Assembly (NCBI RefSeq): GCF_016802725.1
Contig: NC_052668.1
Coordinates: 26,530,501 to 26,594,500 of the forward strand
DNA length: 64,000 nucleotides
Direction: 5' to 3'
Source of the DNA: Solenopsis invicta
Taxonomy: Eukaryota > Arthropoda > Insecta > Hymenoptera > Formicidae
The position numbers were made by a program, and so were the translations under genes. This document shows positions 22,586 to 34,290 of this stretch, in pieces. Positions within the stretch are counted from its first letter, which is position 1. Every line of letters starts with the position of its first letter. Below the pieces are notes generated by a model, which worked only from the letters and a program-made list of their open reading frames with translations, was not told the DNA's origin and did no database searches.

Positions 22586-23727
22586 CAGAGAAAAAAAATT
22601 AGAATCAAATTAACAATTCATTGTTTCATATATGAGCAAGAATATAAAATTTTCCTGGTAGAATTTATAATCTTAAACAGACATAATTTGCTTACACAAA
22701 GAAAAGAATTTTCTTTATGTAAGCAAAATTATGTCTGTTTAAGATTATAAATTCTTTCAAGATTTTATATTCTTGCTTAGGGTAAAGTCGCTATATACGC
22801 CGCAGCTATCGAAAATTTAATTTATTAAGTATTATTTACTATGTTTAAGGAAAATAAATTAGGCTAATAAAAACTTCATACTGTTTACTATTATAAAAAA
22901 AATTTTAAGTATGAAATATTTCTTTTCTTATACTTGAAAAAAAAACTTAAAAAAACCTTTGCATTTTTGTCATATAAAAAAAGTGGCGGGATTTACGACT
23001 ACTCATGTGTAAGATACACGGCGCATCGAAATTTACAAATAATATTTTCAGATATGATATAAAATAACATAATGACTTACAAAATGTGTTTATAAAGTTT
23101 ATTAGGGAATAAGAACAGTAAATATGTATTCAAAGTAATAATAATGCAATATTAAAGAAATTAATATGCACAGACATCAACAAAGTGCGCATTGTGTTCT
23201 CAACATAGTGCTCAACATAGAGTAAGTACTGCTTTCCAATCACGCAGTGTCTGTATTACGGCAAATCCCGTTCGCTGAAAAGGCCATATATCCTAAACAA
23301 ATGGAATATACAAGATATCAAACTAAATAAAGAATACAAGAGCTATGCACTTGAATCTTGCTTGTATTTTATCCTTTACTATCGTTCTACATTTGCATAT
23401 CATGAAATAATCATTGTGCCTTTTATATTTTCTACAGTAATTATTTTACGTAGACGGTAATACACGATCGCGCTACTTCTATGTGAAAAAATTAATTTAA
23501 TTTACGATATTTTCGTTAATATTAACAATAAAGAACTGTAATTACAATACAATACTAATATAACATAAAGGCACATAACAAAATAGTTCTGAGCAAACTA
23601 TCTTTTATTTCTTCTATTTTTTCTGACTGCTGCGGCGTACATCCCCCCGCGGCGTAAATACCGACTTTATATTCTTGCTTATATATAAAACAATGAATTG
23701 TTGATTTAATAATAATTTTTTTCTGTG
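22586..23727. mobile_element. Hairpin MITE (family B) split by an insertion
   Basis: The native element is a near-perfect hairpin of about 240 bp. Its left arm starts CAGAGAAAAAAAATTAG and its right arm ends AATTTTTTTCTGTG, flanked by TA on both sides (22584-22585 and 23728-23729). The intact relative is at 46394-46618. Here the right arm is interrupted by an 890-bp insert at 22780-23669. Confidence 0.75.
22780..23669. mobile_element. 890-bp insertion with 21-bp inverted ends
   Basis: The left end TAAAGTCGCTATATACGCCG (22783 on) mirrors the right end CGGCGTAAATACCGACTTTA, about 21 bp with two mismatches. The host MITE sequence TATTCTTGCTTA is repeated exactly on both sides (22768-22779 and 23670-23681), a 12-bp direct repeat created or captured at insertion. 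A further GCTGCGGCGTAC motif lies inside the right end. No transposase frame is seen. The family is unrecognised. Confidence 0.7.
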
Positions 23728-25757
23728 TAATGATAAAACATATATAATTAAAGCATATTATTTGTATAAATCTATATAAAATTATAGTTCTTTTACTGAT
23801 TTTCACACATAGCATCTCATAACTTTTTTGTTTTTCGTTTAACTAAGAATACAATTAGAAAATGTTAATATGATACAATAATTAAACAAAATATGAAAAA
23901 AATTTGTATTCTTTAAATTTAAATTATTATTCCAAATTATTAATGTAATTATAAATTTAATAAACATTCTTTCAAATTATGAAAAAAAAAAAATTAATAT
24001 AAAATATACACTAAATTAATGAGCTGAATTAATAGTAAAAATAATATTCCTGTATAATTCATAATAAGTAACTAATGTAAAATAAATATGTAACTATTAT
24101 AAAAAGTATTATTTTTACAATAAAGCTAAATTGTTCTATATTTTAAATTAATATTTAGAAATGTTTTCTACACTGGCCATCAGTTTTTAATTTTGGACTC
24201 AACAAAAAGTTGGAAAAATTTAAAGAAATATTTATTTAAATAAATTGAATAAAGTAATAATATATAAGTAAAGAGTTAGTAAATTATTAAATTTTTTAAT
24301 ATAAACACATTTTATAGTAAATAAGTCAGCAGTCAAGTGTATGCCTATTCTTTGAGCAGTTACGCCTCAACTTAATTTTATTTAAAAGAATTTTGCAATC
24401 GATAATAATGTTCTTAATCAAATAAAATCATTTTTAATTACAAAAAATCTGATAATTACATTAGTAATCATAAAAACTATTGCATAATTATATGAAATCA
24501 TTTGTAATCAGTTAAAATCATATAAAATTATATGAAACCATGTAATCTATGGGACAACATTTTAACTAGTAATTACCCCCTCCATGTAACTTTATATGTT
24601 AATAAGTAATTAAGAATGTCACATGTTAATAAACTCATATGTAATATTGTATCACTTTATCCATTCTTCTAGCACTTTTTGTGAAAAAGTAGATAAAATA
24701 ATTAATCTATGTTGAATACATAGATACTCGGTACGATCTAAATGAAACATTTCCTAAAACTATTCACTGAATGTACTCGCGTAAATATTTGAAACTTTTC
24801 TATATTTTAAATTAATGTTTAAAAATGTTTTCTGTTTTGAATTGATCAAATCTTAATTTTGGAATCAGTAAGAGATCAGAAAAAATCTTTAGTAGGACAC
24901 ATAGAATATGTACAGTTAACTTTGTATTATTTTTATATTAGTCTCTCCTATTGCGTCCTATTTATTCAACAAAATTCGAATTTTTTTCAGCCAAGGATAT
25001 TTTTGATTTCGTAAATATGTATATAAGACAATTTTTATATTTAAAAAACATTACATTCAAATAAATTAATTTTAACACTGTTCATAGAGTAATATTTAAA
25101 TATTAACTACTTGCAAAAAAATTATAATTTGTATTGATTTTTTTCTCACTAAATTTATTTTCTGTTAGTGTATTACGCTGCTGTTTTACAACATTTTATT
25201 TCGATTATATTTAGACATCTAACAGCGCCAATTTTTTGTAATTTAAAAATTTTTTATTTTAATAAAACATTCTCATTTCTGTTTTCTCTTTAATTTTTTG
25301 AGATTAAATGTTACATATTTCATTGAAACTTTTTTAAATTAAGTACATCCACTTAGATTAGAACAGAAAAATGTTTCAATAAAAATACACAGACAGTATC
25401 ACTTGAATTTTATTTAAAAAGGAATTAAAGATACCGCTGTTTGGGTTTTACTTAAAAAATAAATATACTATCACTTGCATTTTATTCGTTAAAAGTAGTA
25501 CAGTAATTATTTCAAACAGCAATATAATCTCTTTATAATTGGCGCAATTTAAAGATTTCATACATTTTTTGGAAAAAAATACATTTAGGTTGGATTAAAT
25601 TTAAGATATTTATTTTTAAGTAAATACAGCAGTTATTTCAAAGAGCAATATATTCTTTTTATAATTAATTAAACTGCGATTAAAATTGATTAAGCATTGA
25701 GATAAATTTTACTTTAATAAATTAAATGCATTTAATTTGTTAGGATCGTGCTAAACT

Positions 25758-25803
25758 TATAAATAGCACGCAATACAACATTATATAAGTAGAACGTTCT
25801 CCG
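25758..25803 (+). promoter_or_regulatory. Core promoter of Gr copy 7
   Basis: TATAAATA (25758-25765) followed by AGAACGTTCTCCG (25791-25803), one base off consensus. Confidence 0.45.
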
Positions 25804-25984
25804 TTGTGCACGACATATTAGGAAAAATTCACGACGTGCGAGCATCTTAGAGCGCGCTTGTTTTGCTTCCACACAAGATTTACTATTTTTTCTATAAACT
25901 ATTCTGTATCACAAGGATCATGTAATCAGCAGCCATAGTCTCGAAAATAATAGGAGTCGATCAGCAAGATAATAAAAAGCGGAA

Positions 25985-27466
25985 ATGGAGGAGGAGCAAG
26001 TACATGTGCAAGTGAAAGACAACTCGTCGTCGATAGAGCACATCTTACGTCCAATAACGTACATCTCGTGGCTCCTGGGTGTCGGTGTAGCACATCCGCG
26101 AAAGTGTCCCAAAACTATAACGATAATCATACGCATAATTCAAGTGGCTGTGTGTTCCTCTATCTTAATGTACGACGCAAAACTTTTCTATTTTTGGATA
26201 TATCATTCTGTTCATAATGACGTATTCATCTACATGGATATTCTAAACTGGACGGTGTGTTACATATCGATTTATTATTATATTTATTACGGAATCAGAC
26301 AGTACAGCAAGTGGCCGGAACTGATGGATAGATTGAAAAGACTCGATCAGGAGATCAGAAAAGAAATATCCATGAATGATCAGTTCATAAAAATTATTGA
26401 AGCGCTAGCAATTTTCACGACGTTCACTTTCTGGCCTTTGTGGCCGATTATTCATGCTCTGTATTTATACTTAACAGGTTTCGTAAACATTATTAAAATA
26501 AATGATTTACTGTTTTTTTACATATTAGCGCAGTCTTTGATCAACAGCTTCGTCTTCGACATTGTCGTCTATGTGTTATATCGCAGATTTCAAATATTAA
26601 ATAAATTGACTAGCCAGTTGGATAAGTTATCTGATGTGCAACACATCGTGTTCAAGATTAGACGCATCAGAGAATTGCATGCCGGTGAGATCTTACAAAT
26701 ATTATATAATGTAGATTTATACAGCTCGAAATATAATTTAATATGATCTATGAAAAAATTACGATGATATTATAGTCAAATTGTAAATTCTGTTGTGCAG
26801 ATGTTTGTGATCTTGCCAGCATGGTAAACGATATTCACGGTCTTCATCTCCTCTTATGCTCGGCGAGTTGCTTCATGATGGCTGTGACTACACTATTCAC
26901 TCTTTTAATGAACATATGGAAGTCGATATATCCTTTTTTTTACACTGCATATGCTATGCAATTCTACCTGATTTGTTGGATTTGCACTTTCGCGTGTCGA
27001 GAATCCAATAAGACCGGAACAATTATACACAAAATTATATTGATTTGGAAGTCTGTAAATCTTGATCACGAGGCGAGTAATCTATCGAGTTTAGAAGTGC
27101 AATGTTTACTGGAAGATTCGAACGGCGAGCAAAATTCTAATTGTAACAGCAGTTACAATCCGCACGTCATAGAAAATTCTTTGAGCAGAAATCTGGACCG
27201 AGAATGTGTCATAAGAGAACTCAATGATTTTTCGACTCAACTGCAGCAGAATCATATAGCATTTACGGCCTACGATTTCTTCAAAATAAATAATGCTTCG
27301 TTCGCTTGTGTGAGTATAATTTAGATTTACTTCATTACAATATTCGTAGAAAAGTAGCTTTTTTCGAATTGCAATGTAAAGAATAGTTATCAAAAAAATT
27401 AAATAAAGTAAACTTTTTTTTCAGTTCATCGGGGTGATCTTCTTTTATCTAATGATCTTTGTTTAA
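25985..27466 (+). CDS. Gustatory receptor, copy 7 (3 exons, 416 aa)
   Basis: Exons are 25985-26684, 26801-27309 and 27425-27466; splice sites are consensus and phases are 1 and 0. The frame is open throughout. It is the shortest and one of the more diverged copies. The outer loop after TM1 (AKLFYFWIYHSVHNDVF) and the one before TM4 (TGFVNIIKIN) are unique. Exon 3 reads FIGVIFFYLMIFV and then TAA. The Gln codon of the QF signature appears changed to a stop, so the protein ends inside TM7 and the Thr of TY is Phe. Whether such a protein can form a channel is uncertain, so this may be a gene at an early stage of loss. Confidence 0.8.
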
Positions 27467-27923
27467 TTAGCCAATAACTGTAAATTTAAAAAAAATACTG
27501 AAAATGTATTTGAAGCGTTTGGAAATGTATTGAAATTTAACGTCATGTTTTTTGCATTACAGTAACAATTTTAAGCATTTCTTCTTTTTCTAAAACTGTC
27601 TTTACTTTTATATTTTATAATAAAATTGTCTTACTGTGTCTCGTGTTTTTATGTCTAGCTTGTAAAACTAAATTAAGAGACTAATGTTATATAAAACATG
27701 TAATACAAATGTTCTACTATTAAACAGTATGTAATGTTTCAAAAATCGAGGTGACACGCAACTAGTTGCCACTGAAGTAGATTTGCGTATGGCTTATTCC
27801 CGATACAATATAACTTACTAATATACACTGGTTTAATTAGCAATTAAAATTTTACAAAAGCATCAATCCGCGAAAAGGATTGTACATATGGATATACGTA
27901 GCTCGCACTTTCAATCTCGTAGA

Positions 27924-28448
27924 TGTTACACAGCGCAGTTGATTATATCAATCGCGAACACGATGTAACGAATTTAACTGTCTAATAACAAAAGTAAAAA
28001 TATTCTTGATATACTTAATGTAGTTGCAAGTATATGCAGTATAAGAATAAAGCATGTTTAAGATAAAGTCTACAATTTCTTTTCTCCTTTATCGAATTAA
28101 ATAAGATTAATTTTTTGTATTGACAAGAGTAACATATGCAAATTTTAATGTATATTTTCTTACATTTAGAATAAAAATTTGCTTAAAATTGTAATATATG
28201 TATCGTACGATGATTAATCGTTACGCAATTTGAGACACTACCGATCTATACGGAACCGTTTGGACAAGTTCTCTCGTAAGAAAGACTCGCAACGCGATTG
28301 TTCATTGTTTATGGAATTTATATTTTGATTTAACCTGGTTTACGCGTTGCATCTTTGTAATAATAAAGTTCCTTCAGTAAGCAACGAGAGTTCCTTCTTT
28401 ACGAGTACGCGATTGCCGCGAGTAAATTCTAGTCCCGCGAGCGCAACA
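27924..28448 (+). repeat. LTR-like block, unit 7
   Basis: Same start (TGTTACACAGCGCAGT) and end (CGCAACA) as in unit 4, with TAATAAAGTTCC about 85 bp before the end. Inherited by unit duplication. Confidence 0.42.
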
Positions 28449-29623
28449 ATATGTTATCGTATAGATGAAACACATATATAATTAAAAATACTATTTATAT
28501 ACACCGCATATATAAAGTATAGTTTTCTTATTGATTTCCACAAATGCGTTGTAGCATTTTATACTTTTCTGTTATTCGTTAAATAAGAATACAACTGGAA
28601 AACGTTAATGATATAATAATTAAATGAAATATGACAATAAATTTTATTGTTTAATTTTAAATCATTATTCTAAATAATTAATGTTAAATAAATGTTCAAT
28701 AAACGCTTTTTCAAATTATTAAAAAAAATTAATTATTATAAAATAAATACCTAATTAATGCTGAATTAATGATAAAAATAAATATTCCTTAAAAACATTT
28801 CAAATAAGATTAGTGTAAAATAAATATGTAATTAATATAAAAAAATGTTATTTTTACAATAAAACTATGTTATTCCATATCTTAAATTTAATATTTATTA
28901 ATGTTTCCTACATTGGCCATCAGTTTTTAATTTTGGACTCAACAAAAAATTAGAAAAACTTACAAAACTTAAATAGGCCATATAAGGTACAGCTACTTTA
29001 TATTAAAATTATTTCAAACTGACCATCTACTAAAATAACAAAATAAAAGTTTAAGTTAGAGTTTTGTGAATGACATCTTATGACAGATGGTTCGAACGAC
29101 TAATCGCGTGTTACTTTTATGATGTTTCAAGGTAAAAATTATACAAATAGTTAGTTTAAACCTTTTTGAAATGTTTTTGCAAAGATTCAAGTCTAACTAT
29201 CATGTAGCTTTTTCGTATATAAATATAGATATATAAAAAAAACTGATAAAAGTATGTTTATGAATTAAAGAGGATTTTTGACGAATTAAAGAAGTATGAT
29301 AGAAAATTTGACAACACTATTTAAAAAATGATTTAAAAATTGTTATAAAGATATTAATTAAAAACTAAGCAGTTGGTCCTAGGTATAGGTAAGCATTGAA
29401 ACGTTGCGAGTTATCTAATTGTACAGTCGCGTCCTACATTTTTAATACTATATATTTTAATGTTATATTAAGAATATAGAATTATATATAAAATCCTAAC
29501 AATTATTAAAAACAAGTCATTAATTTAATTTTACGCAGTAAAAACTAATAATAATAATAATATCACAAAATCAAAATATATGCTAAAATTTCAACATTTG
29601 TTATCAATTGTTCCCCAATAAAA

Positions 29624-29812
29624 CACTCTTGTGTCAATTTTTTCATTATCTAGTTATAATTAACTTATAATTAAAATTTACCTGATGTTTTACCCAATGG
29701 ATTTTATCCATGATGATACCATAGGTAAAGCTTATTGGCTAAAACTTAAGTTTAGCCATAAGTTAACTAATAATGAAAAATAGTTAACTAAATAATGAAA
29801 AACCGGGCCTTA
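29624..29812. mobile_element. Private ~190-bp insertion, unit 7
   Basis: In the other units the strings CAATAAAA and GCTGAGA are only 10-15 bp apart; here they are separated by about 190 bp. The insert contains inverted motifs (TTTTTCATTATCTAGTTA against TAACTAAATAATGAAAAA) and ends AAAACCGGGCC, so a small inverted-repeat element with a worn left end is likely. No family is assigned. Confidence 0.5.
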
Positions 29813-30191
29813 GCTGAGACTTGTATCAATCACATCTCCTTAAAACTTATTGAATTTGAAACTAAGACATATTTAAAATTATTAATCACTTTTTCTATGT
29901 ACAATATATTAATAGGTAAAAGGTATAAAATAATATAAATATTTAAGTTATAGCAATATAAAATTCTAATACTTTTATATAATACATTTATCTACTTACG
30001 AAAAAAAAATTTTACTTTTGTAATATTTTTAATTTGACCACTACCTTTTATTGTTTATATTTGCACGTTCTAAGCTTGACTAACTACTTTATTAATTAAG
30101 TATTAAAATGCGATTAAAATCAATTAAGCATTACAATAAATTTTACTTTAATAAATTAAATGCATTTAATTTCTTAATGTAGTGCAAAACT

Positions 30192-30236
30192 TATAAAAGG
30201 CACGCAATCAACATTGCACAAGTAGAACGTTCATTG
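30192..30236 (+). promoter_or_regulatory. Core promoter of Gr copy 8
   Basis: TATAAAAG (30192-30199) followed by AGTAGAACGTTCATTG ending at 30236. The AACGTT core is kept, while the flank differs by two bases. Confidence 0.45.
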
Positions 30237-30422
30237 TTGTGTACGAAGCATTATGGAAAATTCACGACGTGCGCATTTCTCAAAGTGTTTTGCTTCCAGA
30301 CAAGATTTACTATTTTTCCTATAAAATATTGTGTATCGCAAGAATCTGTAATATGTAATCAGCAGCTATACTCTCGTTTGCAAAATAACAGCAGTCAACT
30401 AGTAAGATAATAAGAGGCAAAA

Positions 30423-31966
30423 ATGGAAGAGAAGGTACATGTGCAAGTGAGAGACAACTCGCAGTCGATAGAGCATATCTTACGTCCAATATCGTGTACC
30501 GCCTGGCTCCTGGGCGTCGGTATTGCACATCCGCGAAAGTGTCCCAAAGCTATAATGATAATCATACGTATAATTCCTATGGCTGTGTGTTCCTATGTCA
30601 CGATACGCGACACAAAATTTTTCTTCACTAAACATTCTGACTATTGGCAGATCGACACAAGAAGATACTTAGATTTTCTAAACAGAACGCTGTGTTACAT
30701 ATCAGCCTTTTATTATATTTATCACGGAATCAGGCAGTACAACAAGTGGCCGGAACTGATGGATAGATTGAAAAAACTTGATCAGAACATCAGGAAAGAA
30801 ATATCCATGAATGACCGGTCTATAAAAATTATCGAAGCGTTAGCACTTCTCATGACGTTCACTTTCTGTCCTTTGATGCCAATTATTCGAGTTCTGTACG
30901 ATTACTTTATCTTATCATATCAAGTACACGAAATTTTTGCAAGAGAAATGCTGTTTTACTACATATTAGCGCAGTCGTTGATCAACAGCTTCGTTTTCGA
31001 TGTTGTCGTCTATGTGTTATATTGTAGATTTCAAACAGTAAATAAATTGATTGGCCAGTTGGATGAATTTTCCGATGTGCAATGTGTAACGTTCAAGATT
31101 AGACGCATCAGAGAATTGCATGCCGGTGAGTTTTTGCGAATATTATCTGTTATTCTATATAATTCGACGATGTAGATTTCTATGGCTCGAAATATAATTT
31201 AAGACGATCTATGAAAAAATTACGATGATATTATAAGTCAAATTGTAAATTCTGTTGTACAGATATTTGTGACCTCGCTAATATGGTAAACGATATTCAT
31301 GGTCTTCATCTTCTCCTCTGCTCGGTGAACTGCTTCATCATGGCTGTGGCTACTTCACTATTCCTTCATGACGTTTCCACGGGCAGAGCCTTCGTGGAAC
31401 CAATGATACGAAATTTCTTTCACATTGCATATGCCATGCAATTCTGCCTGATTTGTTGGATTTGCACACTCGCGTGTCAAGAATCCAATAAGACCGGGAG
31501 ACTCATACACAAAATTATATTGAATTGCAAACTTGTGAATTTAGATATGCACGAGGCGAGTAATCAATCGAGTCTAGAAATGCGATCTGCACTGGAAGAC
31601 CTGAACAGCGAGCAAAATTCTAATAGTAGCAGCAGTCACAATTTGAATTACGTTGTCATGGAAAATTTTTTGCACAAACACTTAAACCGAGATTGTTTCA
31701 GAAACGAGGTCAATGATTTTTCAACTCAATTACAGCAGAATCGAGTAGCATTTACGGCCTGTGATTTTTTCGAAATAAACAATACTTCGTTCTGTTATGT
31801 GAGTATATAATTTGCTTCATTATATTTTCCGTAGAAAAGATGCTTCTTTCAAATTGCAACGTAGATAATAGTTATCGAAACAATTAAATAAAGTAAACGT
31901 GTTTTTCAGTTCGTCGGGGTGATCTTCACTTATCTAATGTTTTTCCTTCAACGTTGTCAATATTAA
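30423..31966 (+). CDS. Gustatory receptor, copy 8 (3 exons, 431 aa)
   Basis: Exons are 30423-31125, 31263-31798 and 31910-31966, with phases 1 and 0. It is an intact predicted seven-pass Gr and the last copy of the array. Exon 3 gives TYLMFFLQR, so the final Phe of the signature is replaced; CQY follows. The central part of exon 2 (SNKTGRLIHKIILNCKLVNL and onward) is almost identical at the DNA level to copies 1 and 2, while the sequence on both sides resembles copies 4 and 5, pointing to gene conversion. The outer loop after TM1 (KFFFTKHSDYWQIDTRR) is unique. Confidence 0.87.
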
Positions 31967-34290
31967 CTAAAATAAACAAAAAAATACTAAAAATTTGAAG
32001 CGTTCGGAAATGTGTTGAAATCCAACGTCATGCTTTTTTTGCATTATAGTACCAATTGTAAACATTTTTTCTGTTTCTAAAAATTTCCATACTTTTATAT
32101 TGTATAATAATATTGTCATACTGTGTCCCGTGTTCTTATGTCTAGCTTGTAAAACTAAGTTAAGAAACTAATACTATGTAAAACATGTAATACAAATGTT
32201 CCATTATCATTTAAACAGTTCATATCGTTTCAAAAATTGAGATGCAATGCAACTAATTGCCACTGAATTAGGTTTGCGTAGTGCCTCGTTCACGATATAA
32301 TATAATTTACTGATATACGTTGATTTCATTAGCAATTAAAATTTTACGAAGGTATCAATCTGCGGAAAGGATTACACATGGATATACGTGTCCCGCTTTC
32401 AATCTCGTAGGTGTTACACAGCGCAGTCGATTATGTCAATCGCGATCACGATGTAACAGATGTAACCCTCCTAGAAAAAATTTCTAATAACAAGAGTAAA
32501 AATATTTTTAATGCATTTAATCTAATTGCAACTTTGTGCAGTATAAAAGTAACGCAATGTTAAGATGAAGTCTACAATTTCCTTTCTCTTCCATCGAATT
32601 AAATAAAATTGATTTATTTGCCTAGACAAGAGTAACATATATAAATTTTAAAGTACATTTTCTTACATTTAGAATAAAAATTTACTCAATGTTATAATAT
32701 ATATCATACGATGATTAATACGCTATAAAGTTTGAGACACTACCGATCCATACGGAACCGTGCAGACAAGCGTTCTCTCGTAAGAAAGATTCGCAATGCG
32801 TTGTTCGTTGTTTAAGGGACTTGTGTTTTGATTTGGTTTAATCTAATTTATCGCATTCCGTTGTATCTCCGTAATAATGAAGTTCCTTTAATAAGCAACG
32901 AGAGAGTTTGTTCTTTACGAGAGTGCGAGTGCCGCGAGTGAATTCTAATCTCGCGAACGCAACAATATGTTATCGTACAGTTGAAACGCATGTATAATTA
33001 AAAACTATTATTTATATACACGTATATCAAGAATAGTTTTTTTTTTACTGAATTCCACAAATGCGTTACAACATGTAATAATTTTCTGTTATTCGAGAAT
33101 ACAATAAGAATTCAACTAAAAAATGGTAATATGATATAATAATTAAATAAAATATAAAAAGAAATTTTTAATCATTACTCCATTTAATTAACGTAAAATA
33201 AATGTTAAATAAACATTTTTACAAATTATTAAAAAAATAATTAATATAAAATAAATACCTAATTAATATTAAATTAATGATAAAAATAAATATTCCTTAA
33301 AAACATTTCAAATGAGATTAGTGTAAGATAAATATGTAATTAAGATAAAAAAGTATTATTTTTACAATGAAAATATGTCGTTCCATACTTTAAATTTAAT
33401 ATTTATTAATGTTTCTTACACTAGCCATCAGTTTTTAATTTTGGACTCAACAAAAACTTAAAATAACTTACAAAGCTTAAATAAGCCATATAGAGTACAG
33501 CTACTTTATATTAAAATTATTTCAAACTGATTGACCGTCTACTTTTCTAACAAAATAAAAGTTTAAGTAGAGCTTTGTGCGTGACATCTTATGAATGATG
33601 GTTCGAACAACTAATCACTTTATTTTACTTTTTTATGTATCGAGATAAAAATTATACGAATAGTTAGTGTAAACTTTTCTGTAAGTTTTGCAAAGATTCA
33701 AGTCTAATCACCATGTAGTTTTTTTCGTATGTAGATATAGATTTGTAAAAAACTGATAAAAATATGCTTATGAATTAAAGAAGACTTTTGACGAATTAAA
33801 GAAACATAATGGAAAATTGGACAACGCTAATAAAAAAAAAAAAATGATTTAGAAAATTGTTATAAAAATATTAATGGAAAATTAAGCTGTAACGTTCCAG
33901 GTGTAGGTAAGCATTAAAACGTTGCGGATGAGCTGTCTAATTGTACAGTCGCGTCCTACATTTTTAATAGCAAATTAAGAATATGGATAAATACGTGTAA
34001 AATCTTAATAATTATTAAAAGCAAATCATTAATTTAATTTTACGCAGTAAAAACTAATAATGATATCATGAAATTGGAATATATGTTAAAATTTCAACAA
34101 TTGTCATCAATTGTTCCTCAATAAAATAAGTCATTTTTTTGCTAAGATCCGTATCAATCATATCTCCTTAAAACTTATTGAATTTGGAACCAAGACATGT
34201 ACAAACTTTTTAATTACTTTTTCGTTAAATTAAATTATACGTAAAGTATACGTTATTATGAAATATTATACAAGTATGCGTGCTTGGAAT
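31967..34290. other. Intergenic DNA, unit 8, right end of array
   Basis: No gene is seen. It holds the receptor 3' flank, an LTR-like block (32412-32964) and the usual AT-rich tail. Similarity to the other units stops near 34,290, at the point (TGCGTGCTTGGAAT) where the other units continue towards the next promoter. This marks the right boundary of the tandem array. Confidence 0.6.
32412..32964 (+). repeat. LTR-like block, unit 8
   Basis: Begins TGTTACACAGCGCAGT and ends CGCAACA. The poly(A)-like signal is changed to AATGAAG in this copy. Confidence 0.4.

Larger units (their letters stand above)
21573..25757. other. Long intergenic DNA, unit 6
   Basis: No gene is seen. This is the longest spacer of the array. 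It holds the receptor 3' flank, a complete LTR-like block (22023-22572), a hairpin MITE split by an 890-bp insertion (22586-23727), and the stretch matching window positions 1-1,100 (24,225-25,140). It then has a segment of its own (25,150-25,670) with an imperfect ~41-bp direct repeat at 25,500-25,541 and 25,626-25,666. The frame at 23555-23815 lies across the end of the insertion and the MITE. Confidence 0.6.
27467..30191. other. Intergenic DNA, unit 7
   Basis: No gene is seen. It contains the receptor 3' flank, an LTR-like block (27924-28448), AT-rich sequence shared with units 4, 6 and 8, and a private insert at about 29,624-29,812. Confidence 0.6.
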
